A stretch of DNA of 64,000 nucleotides, from positions 513,201 to 577,200 of the forward strand of contig CAXHKT010000183.1 of NCBI GenBank assembly GCA_964017195.1, written 5' to 3'. Source of the DNA: Siderastrea radians (taxonomy: Eukaryota > Cnidaria > Anthozoa > Scleractinia > Rhizangiidae). Shown in pieces: positions 23,201 to 33,759 of this stretch; positions within the stretch are counted from its first letter, which is position 1; every line of letters starts with the position of its first letter. The notes beneath the pieces were generated by a model. The model was not told where the DNA came from. It worked only from the letters and a program-made list of their open reading frames with translations, and made no database searches. Position numbers and translations under genes: made by a program.

Positions 23201-24706
23201 TTGGTCATCGCAGTGAACTGGGTGTTTCAAGCTAAGCGCGTGAAAAGAAGAAACCTGAAAAAATTCAGGCTTGGTCGGGAATCGAACCCATGACCTCTGT
23301 ACACATAATTCTACCTTTATCCCCAGTTCAAATATATGCATTTCATATATTAATATTCAAAGAACATTAGTTGTTGCGGTGCAAGAACACACTGCTTTCG
23401 TTTCTATCCACCAGCAGCGAGCCTTATAATAACATCAACTTGATCGTCTTAGGGTGCTGGCCTTAATTGACGCGGTATTACCCGGCCTTAATGCTGTATT
23501 TAAGCTGGTTCTAATTTCTGGTTACGTCAATCACACCTTTAAAGGTAATTAAGCCAGCCGTGGAGACTTTTCTGAGCTGCGCAGCTCGAGACTGACGGGC
23601 CAAGAGACTGTCAAATTCAGCTTACAAACAACTAGGCCCACAGGTAGGGTGTCCGCCTGCACTCGCCCCGGAGTCCCTGAGCGGAGCCTCTGACTGGAGC
23701 CTGGACACAGCCTACATTTTTAAAACACAGTTGCCATGACTGCCTGAAAGGACAAAAAAACAACCAAAAAACAAAAACAAAAACAAAACAAAGCGTGAGA
23801 CAGAAAGAACATTTTAGAATTATGTGTTGGTCATCGCAGTGAACTGGGTGTTTCAAGCTAAGCGCGTGAAAAGAAGAAACCTGAAAAAATTCAGGCTTGG
23901 TCGGGAATCGAACCCATGACCTCTGTACACATAATTCTACCTTTATCCCCAGTTCAAATATATGCATTTCATATATTAATATTCAAAGAACATTAGTTGT
24001 TGCGGTGCAAGAACACACTGCTTTCGTTTCTATCCACCAGCAGCGAGCCTTATAATAACATCAACTTGATCGTCTTAGGGTGCTGGCCTTAATTGACGCG
24101 GTATTACCCGGCCTTAATGCTGTATTTAAGCTGGTTCTAATTTCTGGTTACGTCAATCACACCTTTAAAGGTAATTAAGCCAGCCGTGGAGACTTTTCTG
24201 AGCTGCGCAGCTCGAGACTGACGGGCCAAGAGACTGTCAAATTCAGCTTACAAACAACTAGGCCCACAGGTAGGGTGTCCGCCTGCACTCGCCCCGGAGT
24301 CCCTGAGCGGAGCCTCTGACTGGAGCCTGGACACAGCCTACATTTTTAAAACACAGTTGCCATGACTGCCTGAAAGGACAAAAAAACAACCAAAAAACAA
24401 AAACAAAAACAAAACAAAGCGTGAGACAGAAAGAACATTTTACAATTATGTGTTGGTCATCGCAGTGAACTGGGTGCTTCAAGCTAAGCGCGTGAAAAGA
24501 AGAAACCTGAAAAAATTCAGGCTTGGTCGGGAATCGAACCCATGACCTCTGTACACATAATTCTACCTTTATCCCCAGTTCAAATATATGCATTTCATAT
24601 ATTAATATTAGTTGTTGCGGTGCAAGAACACACTGCTTTCGTTTCTATCCACCAGCAGCGAGCCTTATAATAACATCAACTTGATCGTCTTAGGGTGCTG
24701 GCCTTG
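17246..24706. repeat. 626-bp tandem satellite array, right segment (about 11.9 units)
   Basis: This continues the same 626-bp array in phase after the inserted element. Landmarks are at 17713, 18339, 18965, 19591, 20217, 20843, 21469, 22095, 22715 (620-bp unit; 6-bp loss in the CAAAAA block), 23341, 23967 and 24593. Most units here carry TTTACAATTATG where left-segment units have TTTAGAATTATG. Paired variants recur two units apart (GGGCATCGC at about 18829 and 20079) and four units apart (CAAATACAAAAC near 19403 and 21906). The last unit loses 8 bases (near 24609) and ends within GGTGCTGGCCTT, where a foldback element begins. Confidence 0.97.
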
Positions 24707-24714
24707 TACCTTGT

Positions 24715-25046
24715 ACCTTGTACCAGAATAATTTAAAGCACATCGCATTCTTTTTTACATTTTTTGAGAGCCATGGATGTAATTTGTTATCTGTAACAAC
24801 CCCAAAGACAATTTCTTATGGGAGCCCGAGAAAAGGAATTTCAAATTTCACAAAATGAAATCTTACGCATAAAAATTTACCTATTTTACCTGTGTTTACA
24901 CAATTCCTGTTAAATTTCAAATTAAATTTCACGGACTCCCAATAGAAATAGTCTTTGGGGTTATTACAGATACACAAACTACATCTATAGCTCTTAAAAA
25001 GTGTAAAAAAGAATGCGATATACTTTAAATTATTCTGGTACAAGGT
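24715..25046. mobile_element. Foldback element at the right edge of the array
   Basis: The ends ACCTTGTACCAGAATAATTT and AAATTATTCTGGTACAAGGT are exact inverses. The similarity continues inward for roughly 150 bases per arm, with some mismatches, giving a near-palindrome of 332 bp. CCTTGTA is repeated three times at the left junction with the satellite. No coding capacity; a non-autonomous DNA element or foldback of unknown superfamily. Confidence 0.8.
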
Positions 25047-25087
25047 TTTTGTCCACCAATTACTCAATGTCCTGATGGATTCCATCT

Positions 25088-25350
25088 TAATATGTTCCTT
25101 TAAATGTTCAAACATGATGTTGGGCATGGATAAAGTTAGGTACCAATAATTTTAGCAAGTTTTGACCAAAAATCTGCGAAATACTCGTGACTATGCCCCT
25201 TTAAATGCCGTGCAAGTAAGAATCAAAGTTTGTTTGCGGCGCATGGGTTTCACTAAGCAGTGAACTAGACTGTAATTTATAGTTACCTTTGACGACAACC
25301 CAAATTATGTCCTTCTGAGTCCTAACAAGGCTTGAAAGGGCAAGTATTAT
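25088..25350. repeat. Segment duplicated on both sides of the LINE insertion
   Basis: This segment resembles 26010-26140 (TATGTTCCTTTAAATGTT, GTTGGGCAT, CCGTGCAAG, AAGAATCAAAGTT) and then, after a gap, 29855-29945 (GACTGTAATTTATAG, CAACCCAAATTA, GTCCTTCTGAGT). The second copy is thus split by the LINE at about 26142-29850. On the minus strand a short stretch reads LVRTQKDIIWVVVK before a GTAACT donor, so the segment may be an old exon-containing duplication. The remaining sequence to 25720 shows nothing recognisable. Confidence 0.6.
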
Positions 25351-25728
25351 TATAAATTGTTCTTGAACTCAGAAGTACAGTACCTTGGAAAACAGATCAA
25401 CATGCCGTCTATGAAGCAGAAGGGACATTGCTCACATCATACAATGAACAATAGTTATTTACAGTCAAAAACAACACAACATGGAATCAAGGTTACAATC
25501 TGAAAATAATCAAATCAGAACACTCAGCATAATAAATATTAAAGGGGAACATTCACGCTGTTATAGTTCACGTTAAAAATAAAAAAATATGTCCTCACAT
25601 CAATGAACGCCCACAAATAATGGTCTAGTTTTGTTACTAAAGGCTATATTACTTCACTGAATCTATTCTTTGTCGTCTGTTGCTACGGATGGCACGCATG
25701 GAAGTGGATTATAACTTGACAAAATTAA

Positions 25729-25933
25729 CCCTTTAAGCCCTGATATAAAAATGCATATTCTCATTACTGATCTCCATACATTTCTTATGAAACTAATAAG
25801 GAGAATTTGCCTAAATATCAAGACATCCTATCCTCAGTGATCACTTCCTTTATTCTTGTCACTTGAATGTTCAAACAAGTAGTGATCATGTAAAGAGAAA
25901 TTTCATTTTCATCAGGGCTTAGGGCTTAAAGGG
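25729..25933. mobile_element. piggyBac-like MITE with TTAA duplication
   Basis: A 205-bp element begins CCCTTTAAGCCCTGATAT and ends with the inverse, AGGGCTTAAAGGG. It is flanked by TTAA at 25725-25728 and 25934-25937. CCC-starting ends with TTAA fit piggyBac-derived MITEs. Related ends are seen at 63499-63595 and, more diverged, at 47976-48181. No coding capacity. Confidence 0.75.
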
Positions 25934-26141
25934 TTAAGCTAAGCTTTTCAAAATCTTTAAGCGTGTTGACATTAATTCGATATGAAATGGTCATGGTTTT
26001 TTTCTCTTAATGAAATAATATGTTCCTTTAAATGTTCCAACACAAAGTTGGGCATGCATAAAGTTTTCTAGCGATAATTTAGCACAGTTTCGTGACTCAC
26101 TGTCCCTTTAAAACCGCCGTGCAAGAAAGAATCAAAGTTGG

Positions 26142-29100
26142 TTTGTTAATACTTTATTCGTCCATTATATTTATAATTTACAGAAATGTCATATATCTGC
26201 TAAAAATAATAATATATAATGACTGGAGATCTTAGCAAGCTCTACTGAGTTTTTCTAAAGAAGATCCCCATATGTTAAAAACTAACAATAATATAGCAGA
26301 TGGATATAATTTCTATAAATGTAGTCACTAACACGGGTTTTGCTATTTTTAAAAAATTAACTATAATCTAGCTTAAGGAATACATATGATTTTGCACATA
26401 AACTTTTGCTGATGTTTTAAATAGGCTATATGTTTTTAATACTTTAAGTTCCTTAGGTAATTTGTTCCAAATTTGGGCCCCCCTAAATTTAAGAGAAAAT
26501 TTCCCATAATTTGTCCTTTTATAATCAATATATATATTTGAGGCTGTTCTAGTGTTATGGCTATGGATCATTTAATTTAATTCAAAATAATTAGTAAAAT
26601 AACTTGGTAGATTATCACTAAAGTATGAGTACATAAAGAGTGCCATCAGGTATGTATTTAACTCATATATATTAAGAATCTTTAATGATAGGAAAAGTGG
26701 TCTAGATTTTTCCTTGTATTTTGCAAACTTCATAATTCTATCTTTTTTTGCAGCATAAATAATGATTTAAGCCTGGATGGATAAGTACTTGTCCAGACGA
26801 TATTACAGTATGTCAAATAAGGGTATACCATGGTGTCATAAATTGTCTGTAGAGTTTTTTGAGATAAGTAATGCCTTGCCTTGGCCATTATACCTGTCAT
26901 TTTTGATATTTTAGTAGCAACTTGGTCAATGTGATATTTCCATGTGAACTCATCATCTATGTATAATCCCCAAAATTTAGTATACTTAACTTGCTCAATT
27001 TCTTGGTTGTTTATTGTGATTGAAACATTTTGATTTGATTTCTTCCCTCTGGATTTGAAAATTATAAAGTGTGTTTTCTTAATATTTAAGGAAAGTTTAT
27101 TAGCAGAAAGCCAAGATGCAATCTTACTTAACTCTCAGTTCATTGTTTCTTTTAGAGTAACTAAATTTTTATGACTCAAAAACAGATTTGTGTCATCAGC
27201 AAAAAGAATAATTGATAAGATCTCTGAGCACCTTGAAATATCATTCATGTATACGAGGAAAAGAAGTGGTTCTAAGACAGATCCCTGAGGCACACCACAT
27301 TTGATTGTTAAGCTATCTGATTTTTCTGATTTATATTTAACCATCTGTTTTCTGTTTGTTAGATAGTTCTGAAACCATTCAAGGGCAATTCCCCTTATTC
27401 CATAATGTTCCAGTTTTTTTAGTAATATTTCATGGTTTACTGTGTCAAATGCCTTTGCGAGGTCTAAAAATACTCCGATTGTGTATTCACTGTTATCTAT
27501 TGCCTGTAGTATCTTAGTAACAAGCTCTATGGTTGCTAAGTTGGTTGAATGTTTTTTTCGGAAACCATACTGACTTTGAAACAACATGTTGTGTTTGTCC
27601 AAATATTTAACAACTCTTTTGTACATAATTTTTTCTAGAATTTTACTGAAACATGGAAGGACAGAGATTGGTCTATAATTTGAAAATTCCTCCTTGCTAT
27701 TTGCCTTAAATACTGGTGTAACAAGTGCTATTTTTAGCTCATTAGGGACAACTCCAGTGAGAAGAGATTGATTGTAAATGTGTGTTAATGGTTTTACAAT
27801 TTGTCTAGAGATTTCCTTCACAAGTTTGGGTGGTATTTCATCATGACCACATGATTTATTACTATTTAAATTGCTTATTTCCGTTTCTACTTCTTTTTCT
27901 GTGACTGCATCTAAAAAGATAGAGTTTACAGATATCTCTCCTAAGAATGTTGCAAAGTTTACATTGTTGTTTTGAATTCTGTCAGCCAGCTTTGGTCCAA
28001 CATTAATGAAGTATTCATTAAATTTATTGCTACTTTCAACTGGATCTGATATTAATGTTTCATTTTGTTTGAAGTTGTCTGGTAATTCCATTTTTACTTT
28101 GTTTTTGTTTATGACTTCTTTTATTAGTTTCCACGAGTATCTCAGGTTGCCTTTGTGCTCATTAAACTCTTTGCTGTAATAATATTTTTTAGCTGCATTC
28201 TTTATTTTGTTGAATTTATTTCTGTATGTCTTATAAATTGATTCATTTTTTTCGTTTGGATTTTTGATAAATTTCTTATATAATTTATTTTTGGTTTTTC
28301 TTGATTTAAGAATACCCTTTGTTACCCAGGGTATTTTTTGATTAGTAGCATTATTTTTGTTTTTGCTTTTCTTCAATGGAATATTTATTTCATATAATTT
28401 AAACAGCTTATTATAAAAATTATTATAAGCTTCTTGTGGATCCGTTTTATCATAAACATCACTCCAGTCTTCAATTTCTAAATCCTGGCGTAGTCGATGT
28501 ATAGTTTTTTTATTCATTACTCTATGTTTAATTTCACAATGTGTATCATTTACCTTTTTTATGGAGGATGTTATTTGAAACACAGGTAAATGATCAGAAA
28601 GGTCTGTGAAAAGAATACCACACTTATGGCACTCATCAAGATTGTTGACAAATATGTTATCAATTAATGTTGCACTAGAGTTGGTTATTCTTGTCGGCTT
28701 TGAAATTAGTGGATAAAACGTCGAGGAAAACATCTGATTTATAAAATCCTTTATGTACTGATTTTCATCTAATTTTAAAAGATCAAGATTAAAATCTCCC
28801 ATCAAATAACACTTCTTATTCTGCAAGTCAAGTTTTTGAAGCATCTCAGCAAGGCATTCAATGAATTGCTCTATCCTGCTGTTTGGTGGCCTATATATAA
28901 TTCCAATTAAAGTATTTTTTGGTTTAGATGTTAGCTCTATAAACTGTGATTCAATTACGTCATCAATACTAACAGCTAGGTCATCTCGCTCTCTGAATTG
29001 ATATGAGCAGTTTACGTACAAACCAACACCTCCTCCATGTTTGTTCTTCCTAACCTTTCCAGTATTATGGTAGCATGGTAATGGAAAATCATTAATATTA

Positions 29101-29850
29101 TTTTGATTGAGCCAAGTTTCAGATAGCCCTATTACAGAGAATTCATATTCTAAGGAATTCAGATATGCTTTAAGATTATCAAACTTGTTTAGTATGCTGC
29201 GAGTGTTTAAGTGTAAAACAGAAAATTCGTCACCCTAAGAATCCTTTGTCATGCATTTAAAAGTATCTTCATCATGGTAATCACAAGACTCGACTTGAGT
29301 TATAATTTGATTGTAATAATTCTGGTCAGGGTCCAAATCTGAATTGAGTGTTAAATATGTTTTTCCATTATTGTCCCTCGAAAACGGATTGAATGTAAGA
29401 TTTTTTAATTTAGTAAATTCATTGTCATTCATGTCTGGTTGAGATTGCTCACAAGTATTCAAAAATTCAATGTTATTTAGCTGCGAAAATGGCAGTGAAT
29501 CATTTAGACTAGATATATTTGTAATCATTTAGGTAACTAAACAATTTAGTTATCAAAGACACTAAATACCTTTCTATAAATGTCATTATTCAATGTTTGC
29601 AATGTCACGCCAACTTCTAATCTCCTTTACCCGTGGGTCGTCACACTGCTTGTACCTGATTTTTCCGTTCGAAAACCACGAGCTTTCGACCGATCTTTTA
29701 CGTTTTAGCTCCTTTAGCCTTTCAGCCAGGTCCTCAGCAATAACTAAGCCCTTGCCCTTCAGCATTTTCCGCTTTAAGAGGATCTTCATTTTGCTTTTGT
29801 GCGACAGGAGTTTGACGATGACAGGAGTTTGCCGTGTGTGGTTTTCCCTA
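26142..29850 (-). mobile_element. 5'-truncated non-LTR retrotransposon (CR1/L2-like), inactivated
   Basis: On the minus strand, an ORF1 C-terminal piece (about 29850-29586) precedes ORF2 (29528-26368) with endonuclease, reverse transcriptase and a C-terminal tail. A short AATAAAG-containing 3' end lies near 26150. Both sides are the two halves of a sequence that is uninterrupted at 25088-25350, which fixes the approximate borders. In-frame stops make this copy inactive. The clade is a guess from the endonuclease type and C-terminal tail. Confidence 0.75.
26368..29528 (-). pseudogene. LINE ORF2: APE endonuclease and reverse transcriptase, with internal stops
   Basis: The N-terminal extension ends at an in-frame TAG (29235-29237), after which the same frame continues into the endonuclease (FSVLHLNTRSIL, IGLSETWLNQN, GGGVGLYVNC). 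It then passes through GIIYRPP, CYLMGDFNLDLL and the catalytic SDHLPVF. Reverse transcriptase motifs follow: NYRPISVLPCFSKILEK, GFRKKHSTNLA, FLDLAKAFDTVNH, then QGSVLEPLLF (the usual residue after VL is Gly) and LFADDTNLF with the catalytic DD. An in-frame TGA at 27135 interrupts before a thumb-like region. A last piece (26571-26368) reads IHSHNTRTA ... GAQIWNKLP, typical of LINE C-termini. The copy cannot encode one full-length protein. Confidence 0.85.
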
Positions 29851-29948
29851 CGCAGTGAAATCGACTGTAATTTATAGCTACCTTCGACAGCAACCCAAAT
29901 TAAGTCCTTCTGAGTTCTAACATGCTTGAAAGCGCAAGAATCTTTCAC
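29586..29948 (-). pseudogene. LINE ORF1 C-terminal fragment fused to flanking sequence
   Basis: The open frame reads PVIVKLLSHKSKMKILL, then KGKGLVIAEDLAERLK and SWFSNGKIRYK. This resembles the C-terminal RNA-binding region of ORF1 proteins in cnidarian and vertebrate LINEs (VKL...K..M...K ... edLt). It sits 57 bp upstream of ORF2 on the same strand, the normal order. Its first 35 or so codons (HVRTQKDLIWVAVEG) match the duplicated flank at 25260-25345, so they belong to the insertion site and not to the element. Confidence 0.55.
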
Positions 29949-30353
29949 TCACGACCTTCTAAACTTGGAAACTATTTCCATTTGATTTCCATGTTAAGTT
30001 TGTGTATTAAAGGTAGTCCGCTGATCATAAGAACTGATTCTCAGCCTTTTACGAGCTGCCGAACCCATACCGAGGCGTTGTCGGTGATGTTCGGCATAAT
30101 TCTCAACAGCTTTACCGCTAGAAAATCCAACAATACTTTGCGCTCTGTATCCGACCACCAAACCGGCCACCCGAGGTATCTACGAAAACCCGACAATAAC
30201 GCCGAACAATCTGTTCATGGCTTTGTGACCATGCCTCTGGCTTTGGCAAAAGAAGTCATCAGTCATCGTCAACAAGCGATTCTCCAACAGGTTGGTAGAC
30301 ATCTTACAATTTTTTATAATACAATACTTTTTTCAATCAGGGGAGAACACTGA
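29922..30353 (+). CDS. Uncharacterised open frame, possible exon
   Basis: A 143-codon open frame whose middle (SCRTHTEALSVMFGIILNSF ... HGFVTMPLALAKEV) ends near QQAILQQ at a plausible donor CAACAG|GTTGGT (about 30290). It begins inside the duplicated flank of the LINE. No domain is recognisable and the opposite strand is also fairly open. It could be an exon of a gene of unknown extent or chance. Confidence 0.2.
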   Translation: MLESARIFHSRPSKLGNYFHLISMLSLCIKGSPLIIRTDSQPFTSCRTHTEALSVMFGIILNSFTARKSNNTLRSVSDHQTGHPRYLRKPDNNAEQSVHGFVTMPLALAKEVISHRQQAILQQVGRHLTIFYNTILFSIRGEH

Positions 30354-30372
30354 TGTTTGGCTAACAAAGTTA

Positions 30373-30707
30373 GGCGCCGTTTACATGAGTTATTTCATCC
30401 CGGGATGAGTTTCACCCCGGGATGACCTTCATCTCATCCCGGGATGATTTTCATCTCGGTGTCTGGTCATTTACCTGTGAGCGTTTACATGATTTGGAGC
30501 AAAAATGTGTTCGCCCCGGGATGATTTCATCCCGGTCTTCAGCACCGGGATGAATCTATCCCGGGGCGAATCCATTTTTGCTCTAAATCATGTAAACGCT
30601 TACAGGTAAATGACCAGACACCGAGATGAAAGTCATCCCGGGATGAGATGAAGGTCATCCCGGGGTGAAACTCATCCCGGGATGAAATAACTCATGTGAA
30701 CGGCTCC
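30373..30707. mobile_element. CpG-rich Harbinger-like foldback MITE
   Basis: A 335-bp near-perfect palindrome: ends GGCGCCGTTTACATGAGTTA and the inverse AACTCATGTGAACGGCTCC, flanked by TTA at 30370-30372 and 30708-30710. The interior is built from repeated CATCCCGGGATGA-like palindromic words in both arms, so short palindromes sit inside a long one. The TTA duplication fits TWA-targeting PIF/Harbinger MITEs. Confidence 0.8.
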
Positions 30708-30982
30708 TTAGTTAACAGATGTCAAAAGCAGCTAATGTGGTGAATTGAACTCACTTGCAAACATGTCCAGAGAAGACAATGGTCTATGAAAATGTAATAT
30801 TATAAGAAATTTTAATAACTTGGTTTTTCTTTTTCCATTCAGATAAACAGTGAATCATCAAAATATTGAAAACACTCCAATTAGTCACCAAATAATAGGT
30901 GTTCTTAGTTTTTGAGGCACATTGTATGTTTCAATTAGTGATTATGGAATTGTGTTTATAGAAAGTAACCTCACCTGGAGTT

Positions 30983-31497
30983 TTAAAGCTGGATCTCTCT
31001 TATGCAGGCCTCAGCTTCCTCTTGTGATGGGCCACACTGCGTTAGTGCATCAGTAATCTTGGCTAGCTGGTCTGAGGTAAATATTGATTTCCAGTAGCTG
31101 TGGTCTGCAGTGTAACAGACAAGTAGCTCCTCACCAGCAGCTATCTGTCTTGTTGTTTTAATCCAGACCTCGTTGTCACGTTTGGCAAACTCACAGTTTA
31201 CTCTATGGGCAACAAGACTTGAAAATCTGCCTGGAACCAATGAAAATGGGAATGTCCCATCATTGCAAAAACACCGAGGCCTAGTTCCAACGGGTTTTGA
31301 TTACCATCTACGTACACGGCTTTATTATGGCATTGAACTTGAATGACGTAGTCACCACCGAGGCGAGTCTCACTCAGAGCTGCACTTGGTGCGTACGCAC
31401 AGACGTAAGTGTCGTTGGGTATCTTTTTCAGTGTATACAGCCCCAAGCCTGTGTCTTCTCCGCCGACTCCAACGACTTGGCTATTTCTCACTTGTAA
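30983..31497 (-). CDS. SET-domain protein (partial, at least two exons)
   Basis: The upstream part reads VVGVGGEDTGLGLYTLKK, a typical SET start (G.G...L..I), then YVCAYAPS and DYVIQVQC ... YVDGNQN. The next part reads RVNCEFAKRDNEVWIKTTR then QIAAGEELLVCYTADHSYW, matching the SET C-terminal block with the conserved GEEL..Y. The two lie in different frames. A 44-nt GT-AG intron (31274-31231, acceptor CATTGGTTCCAG) joins them in phase after LELGL. The alternative is a frameshift, since 44 nt is short for an intron. The usual NHSC is changed to VAHRVNCEF. An acceptor TTTTTTACAAG at 31498 suggests an upstream exon not identified. The predicted role is lysine methylation, but substrate and activity are unknown. 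Confidence 0.7.
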
Positions 31498-31587
31498 AAA
31501 AGCTTCTCCACTGGTAGTAGTTTGATAATGATTCTTGTTCTCTAGACTGTTTGACCTATTTAGGCATTAAGCATTGTGTAAATCAAA

Positions 31588-32065
31588 ATTGAAGGGCCCG
31601 GTGGAAAAAGGGCGTAAGTGACGATTTGTGGTTAAAATCGAAATTGCTCCTATTTAGCTGAACATTGGCACACACGCTGGTTTTCATGTGAGGAACGCTG
31701 TTGCGCAATTATTTCTTGACCTGAGATCTAAAGTTTGAAGAATTAGCGTATTACTTTTGCGTGGAAAGTGTTGTTGAACTGAACTCGCCCAAGTGATGCG
31801 TGAAAGATTTCTTTTGTTCTCTGGCTGAACTAAAACAAAGGAATTCAACCTAGAATCTGCGGTCCTGTTGTTTTCTTTGTGTCAGTTTTAAGCAAAAGTA
31901 ATACGCTAATTCTTCAAATTTTAGACCTCAGGTCAAGAAATAAGTGCGCAACGGCATTCCTCACATGAAAACCAGGCTGTGTGCCAATGTTCAGCTAAGT
32001 AGGAGCAATTTCGATTTTAACCTCAAATCGTCACTTACGCCCTTTTTCCACCGGGCCCTTCAATT
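31588..32065. mobile_element. Foldback element (about 478 bp)
   Basis: ATTGAAGGGCCCGGTGGAAA at the left end and TTTCCACCGGGCCCTTCAAT at the right are exact inverses. Arms of about 175 bp match closely (GTAAGTGACGATTTG, GAACATTGGCACAC, TGACCTGAG). The spacer of about 110 bp is unique. No coding capacity; the target duplication is unclear because the ends are themselves palindromic. Confidence 0.8.
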
Positions 32066-32069
32066 ATTA

Positions 32070-33249
32070 GGCTGGTTAACACTAGGGACCAAGTGCACTT
32101 GAAGTGCACTTGGAAATCAAGTAGATTTGAAGTCATTCTAATTATGTATGTAGCCAATCACAAGCCAAGAGGCTATTCACGCGTTCATGCATACTAATGT
32201 GGTACTCCCATTTTGACATGCTGTTAAAAGAAAAATCATTAAATTTGTTTTGTGTATGTGTTCAGATGTAAATTACTTGCGAGCACAAGTTGGCATGCAG
32301 TTGATTAGCTTGATAAACAAAGTTACAGGACTTGAGTATGATATGCATCTTAGAACCTGGCATAACACTCGCTCACTTTTTAATTTTTGGGAAATACGTG
32401 CTCGTCTCAAAAACACGTTGTTGTATCTCATGAGTGCGTGTATGGCTGTAGTGTTGTTGATTGGCTAAGTCGGTGCATTAGACCACAACCTTTTCCTCAA
32501 TGTAGAACTTTTTACCCTAAGTTGGCTTGAAATAACCCTTCAAATACAACAGCGAAAGTAAAACTTGAGAGGCCTTTTGAAGTTGCCTGTGACTCCAGGT
32601 GTGCATTTCTCAAAAGCCCCGAAACTTTTCCGGTCAATTTCGAGCACGATAATTCACATTGTATCTTGTAAACAAAAGGTTTCTTTGCTATTAGTTAAAC
32701 ATTTCTTATCCACATATTAAAAAAACAGCTTTGTAGAATGAGTGGTTCATATTTTTGCGAACGGCTTTTGCGGACTTTTGAGAAACTCACCCCAGAATGA
32801 GAAACCAAAATGCAGAGAGCTTGTTCCTTGTGGAATTCAAAGTTGTGCACCCACATGCTTTAAGCTGAAAGGCTGCCAGCAAGGGCAACATAGAAACCGA
32901 AAATGCGGTCATTAAAACGTTCACACTCCAAGTACGTGAGCTACACTCGGGTAATTTTGCACAAACCAACACCACATGCCATGCAAAAAGACGTTTTTCA
33001 TAAAAAAAGAAGAAGAAAGGAGCTAATAAAACATGAACTACTGCAAATTATTTAACTTTTTAATGATATTCAGGTGATACTGATTTTTACCTATTTGATA
33101 CATGTTAGGAAGAGATTTAAACTTGTAAATAAATCAGATGACTTCCTTTATTGAAACACATGTCAGACTTAGACTCAGAAAGGAATTCACACTACGAGTA
33201 CATATGGAGTGCACTTCAAGTGCTCTTAAGAGCCCTAGTGAGAACCGGC
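32070..33249. mobile_element. 1.18-kb TIR element, Harbinger-like, non-autonomous
   Basis: The left end GGCTGGTTAACACTAGGG is mirrored by CCCTAGTGAGAACCGGC at the right, flanked by TTA at 32067-32069 and 33250-33252. Subterminal AGTGCACTTGAAGTGCACTT motifs occur in both ends. No open frame longer than about 72 codons and no transposase motif. It starts immediately after the preceding foldback element. Confidence 0.65.
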
Positions 33250-33252
33250 TTA

Positions 33253-33759
33253 TTTTGTCGTGAACACATGTCAACAACTAATTTTTCCCATCCTGAGAAG
33301 TTAAAAACCTCCTTTCTGCACATTTTTGTTAGACATGTGATTTCACTAAGCTCGACTTATGCTGCATGAGAAATGAAATTTATCAGAAATTGTCTACTTG
33401 AGTTATTGGATGATACATTGATACATTTCATTTCTCTTCTTCAATGCTTGATTTTTGGATGAATTCTTTGAGGTTGATGAGTTTTGATGCATGCCCAGTT
33501 GTTGTTTGAAGTGACTGAGTTTGTATTTAACTATTGCAATTCTCAAGTCTCTTGACAGCATCATTGGCCACACGCTTTCATCCAAACTTAATCAGAACAA
33601 AGTCTAAACCTTCATTTTTCATTCAATTCAGTCAATTCAGACACTAGTGGTCTTGCATCCTGCAGTTAGATCAAAATTAGTCGTCAACAAAAGTCAACCA
33701 AATTAACTTGAGCATTTTCCTTGACTTAAGCAGCTGAAACAGATTGCAAATTGCAAATC
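33253..33759. other. No feature recognised
   Basis: AT-rich sequence downstream of the nuclease-like gene (minus strand), probably its 3' untranslated region and intergenic DNA. No repeat or coding exon was supported. Confidence 0.4.

Noticed and set aside
3776..24593. Open frame of about 111 codons repeated on the minus strand of nearly every 626-bp unit, as a multi-copy gene
   Set aside because: It is conserved only because the units are conserved at the DNA level. It runs through a B-box-like segment and a CAAAAA tract (giving a FVFVFVF run). A one-base change in the A tract truncates it in two units.
3436..24706. CRISPR-like or bacterial repeat array
   Set aside because: The units are long (626 bp) and contiguous without spacers, and the surrounding genes are spliced; it is a eukaryotic satellite.
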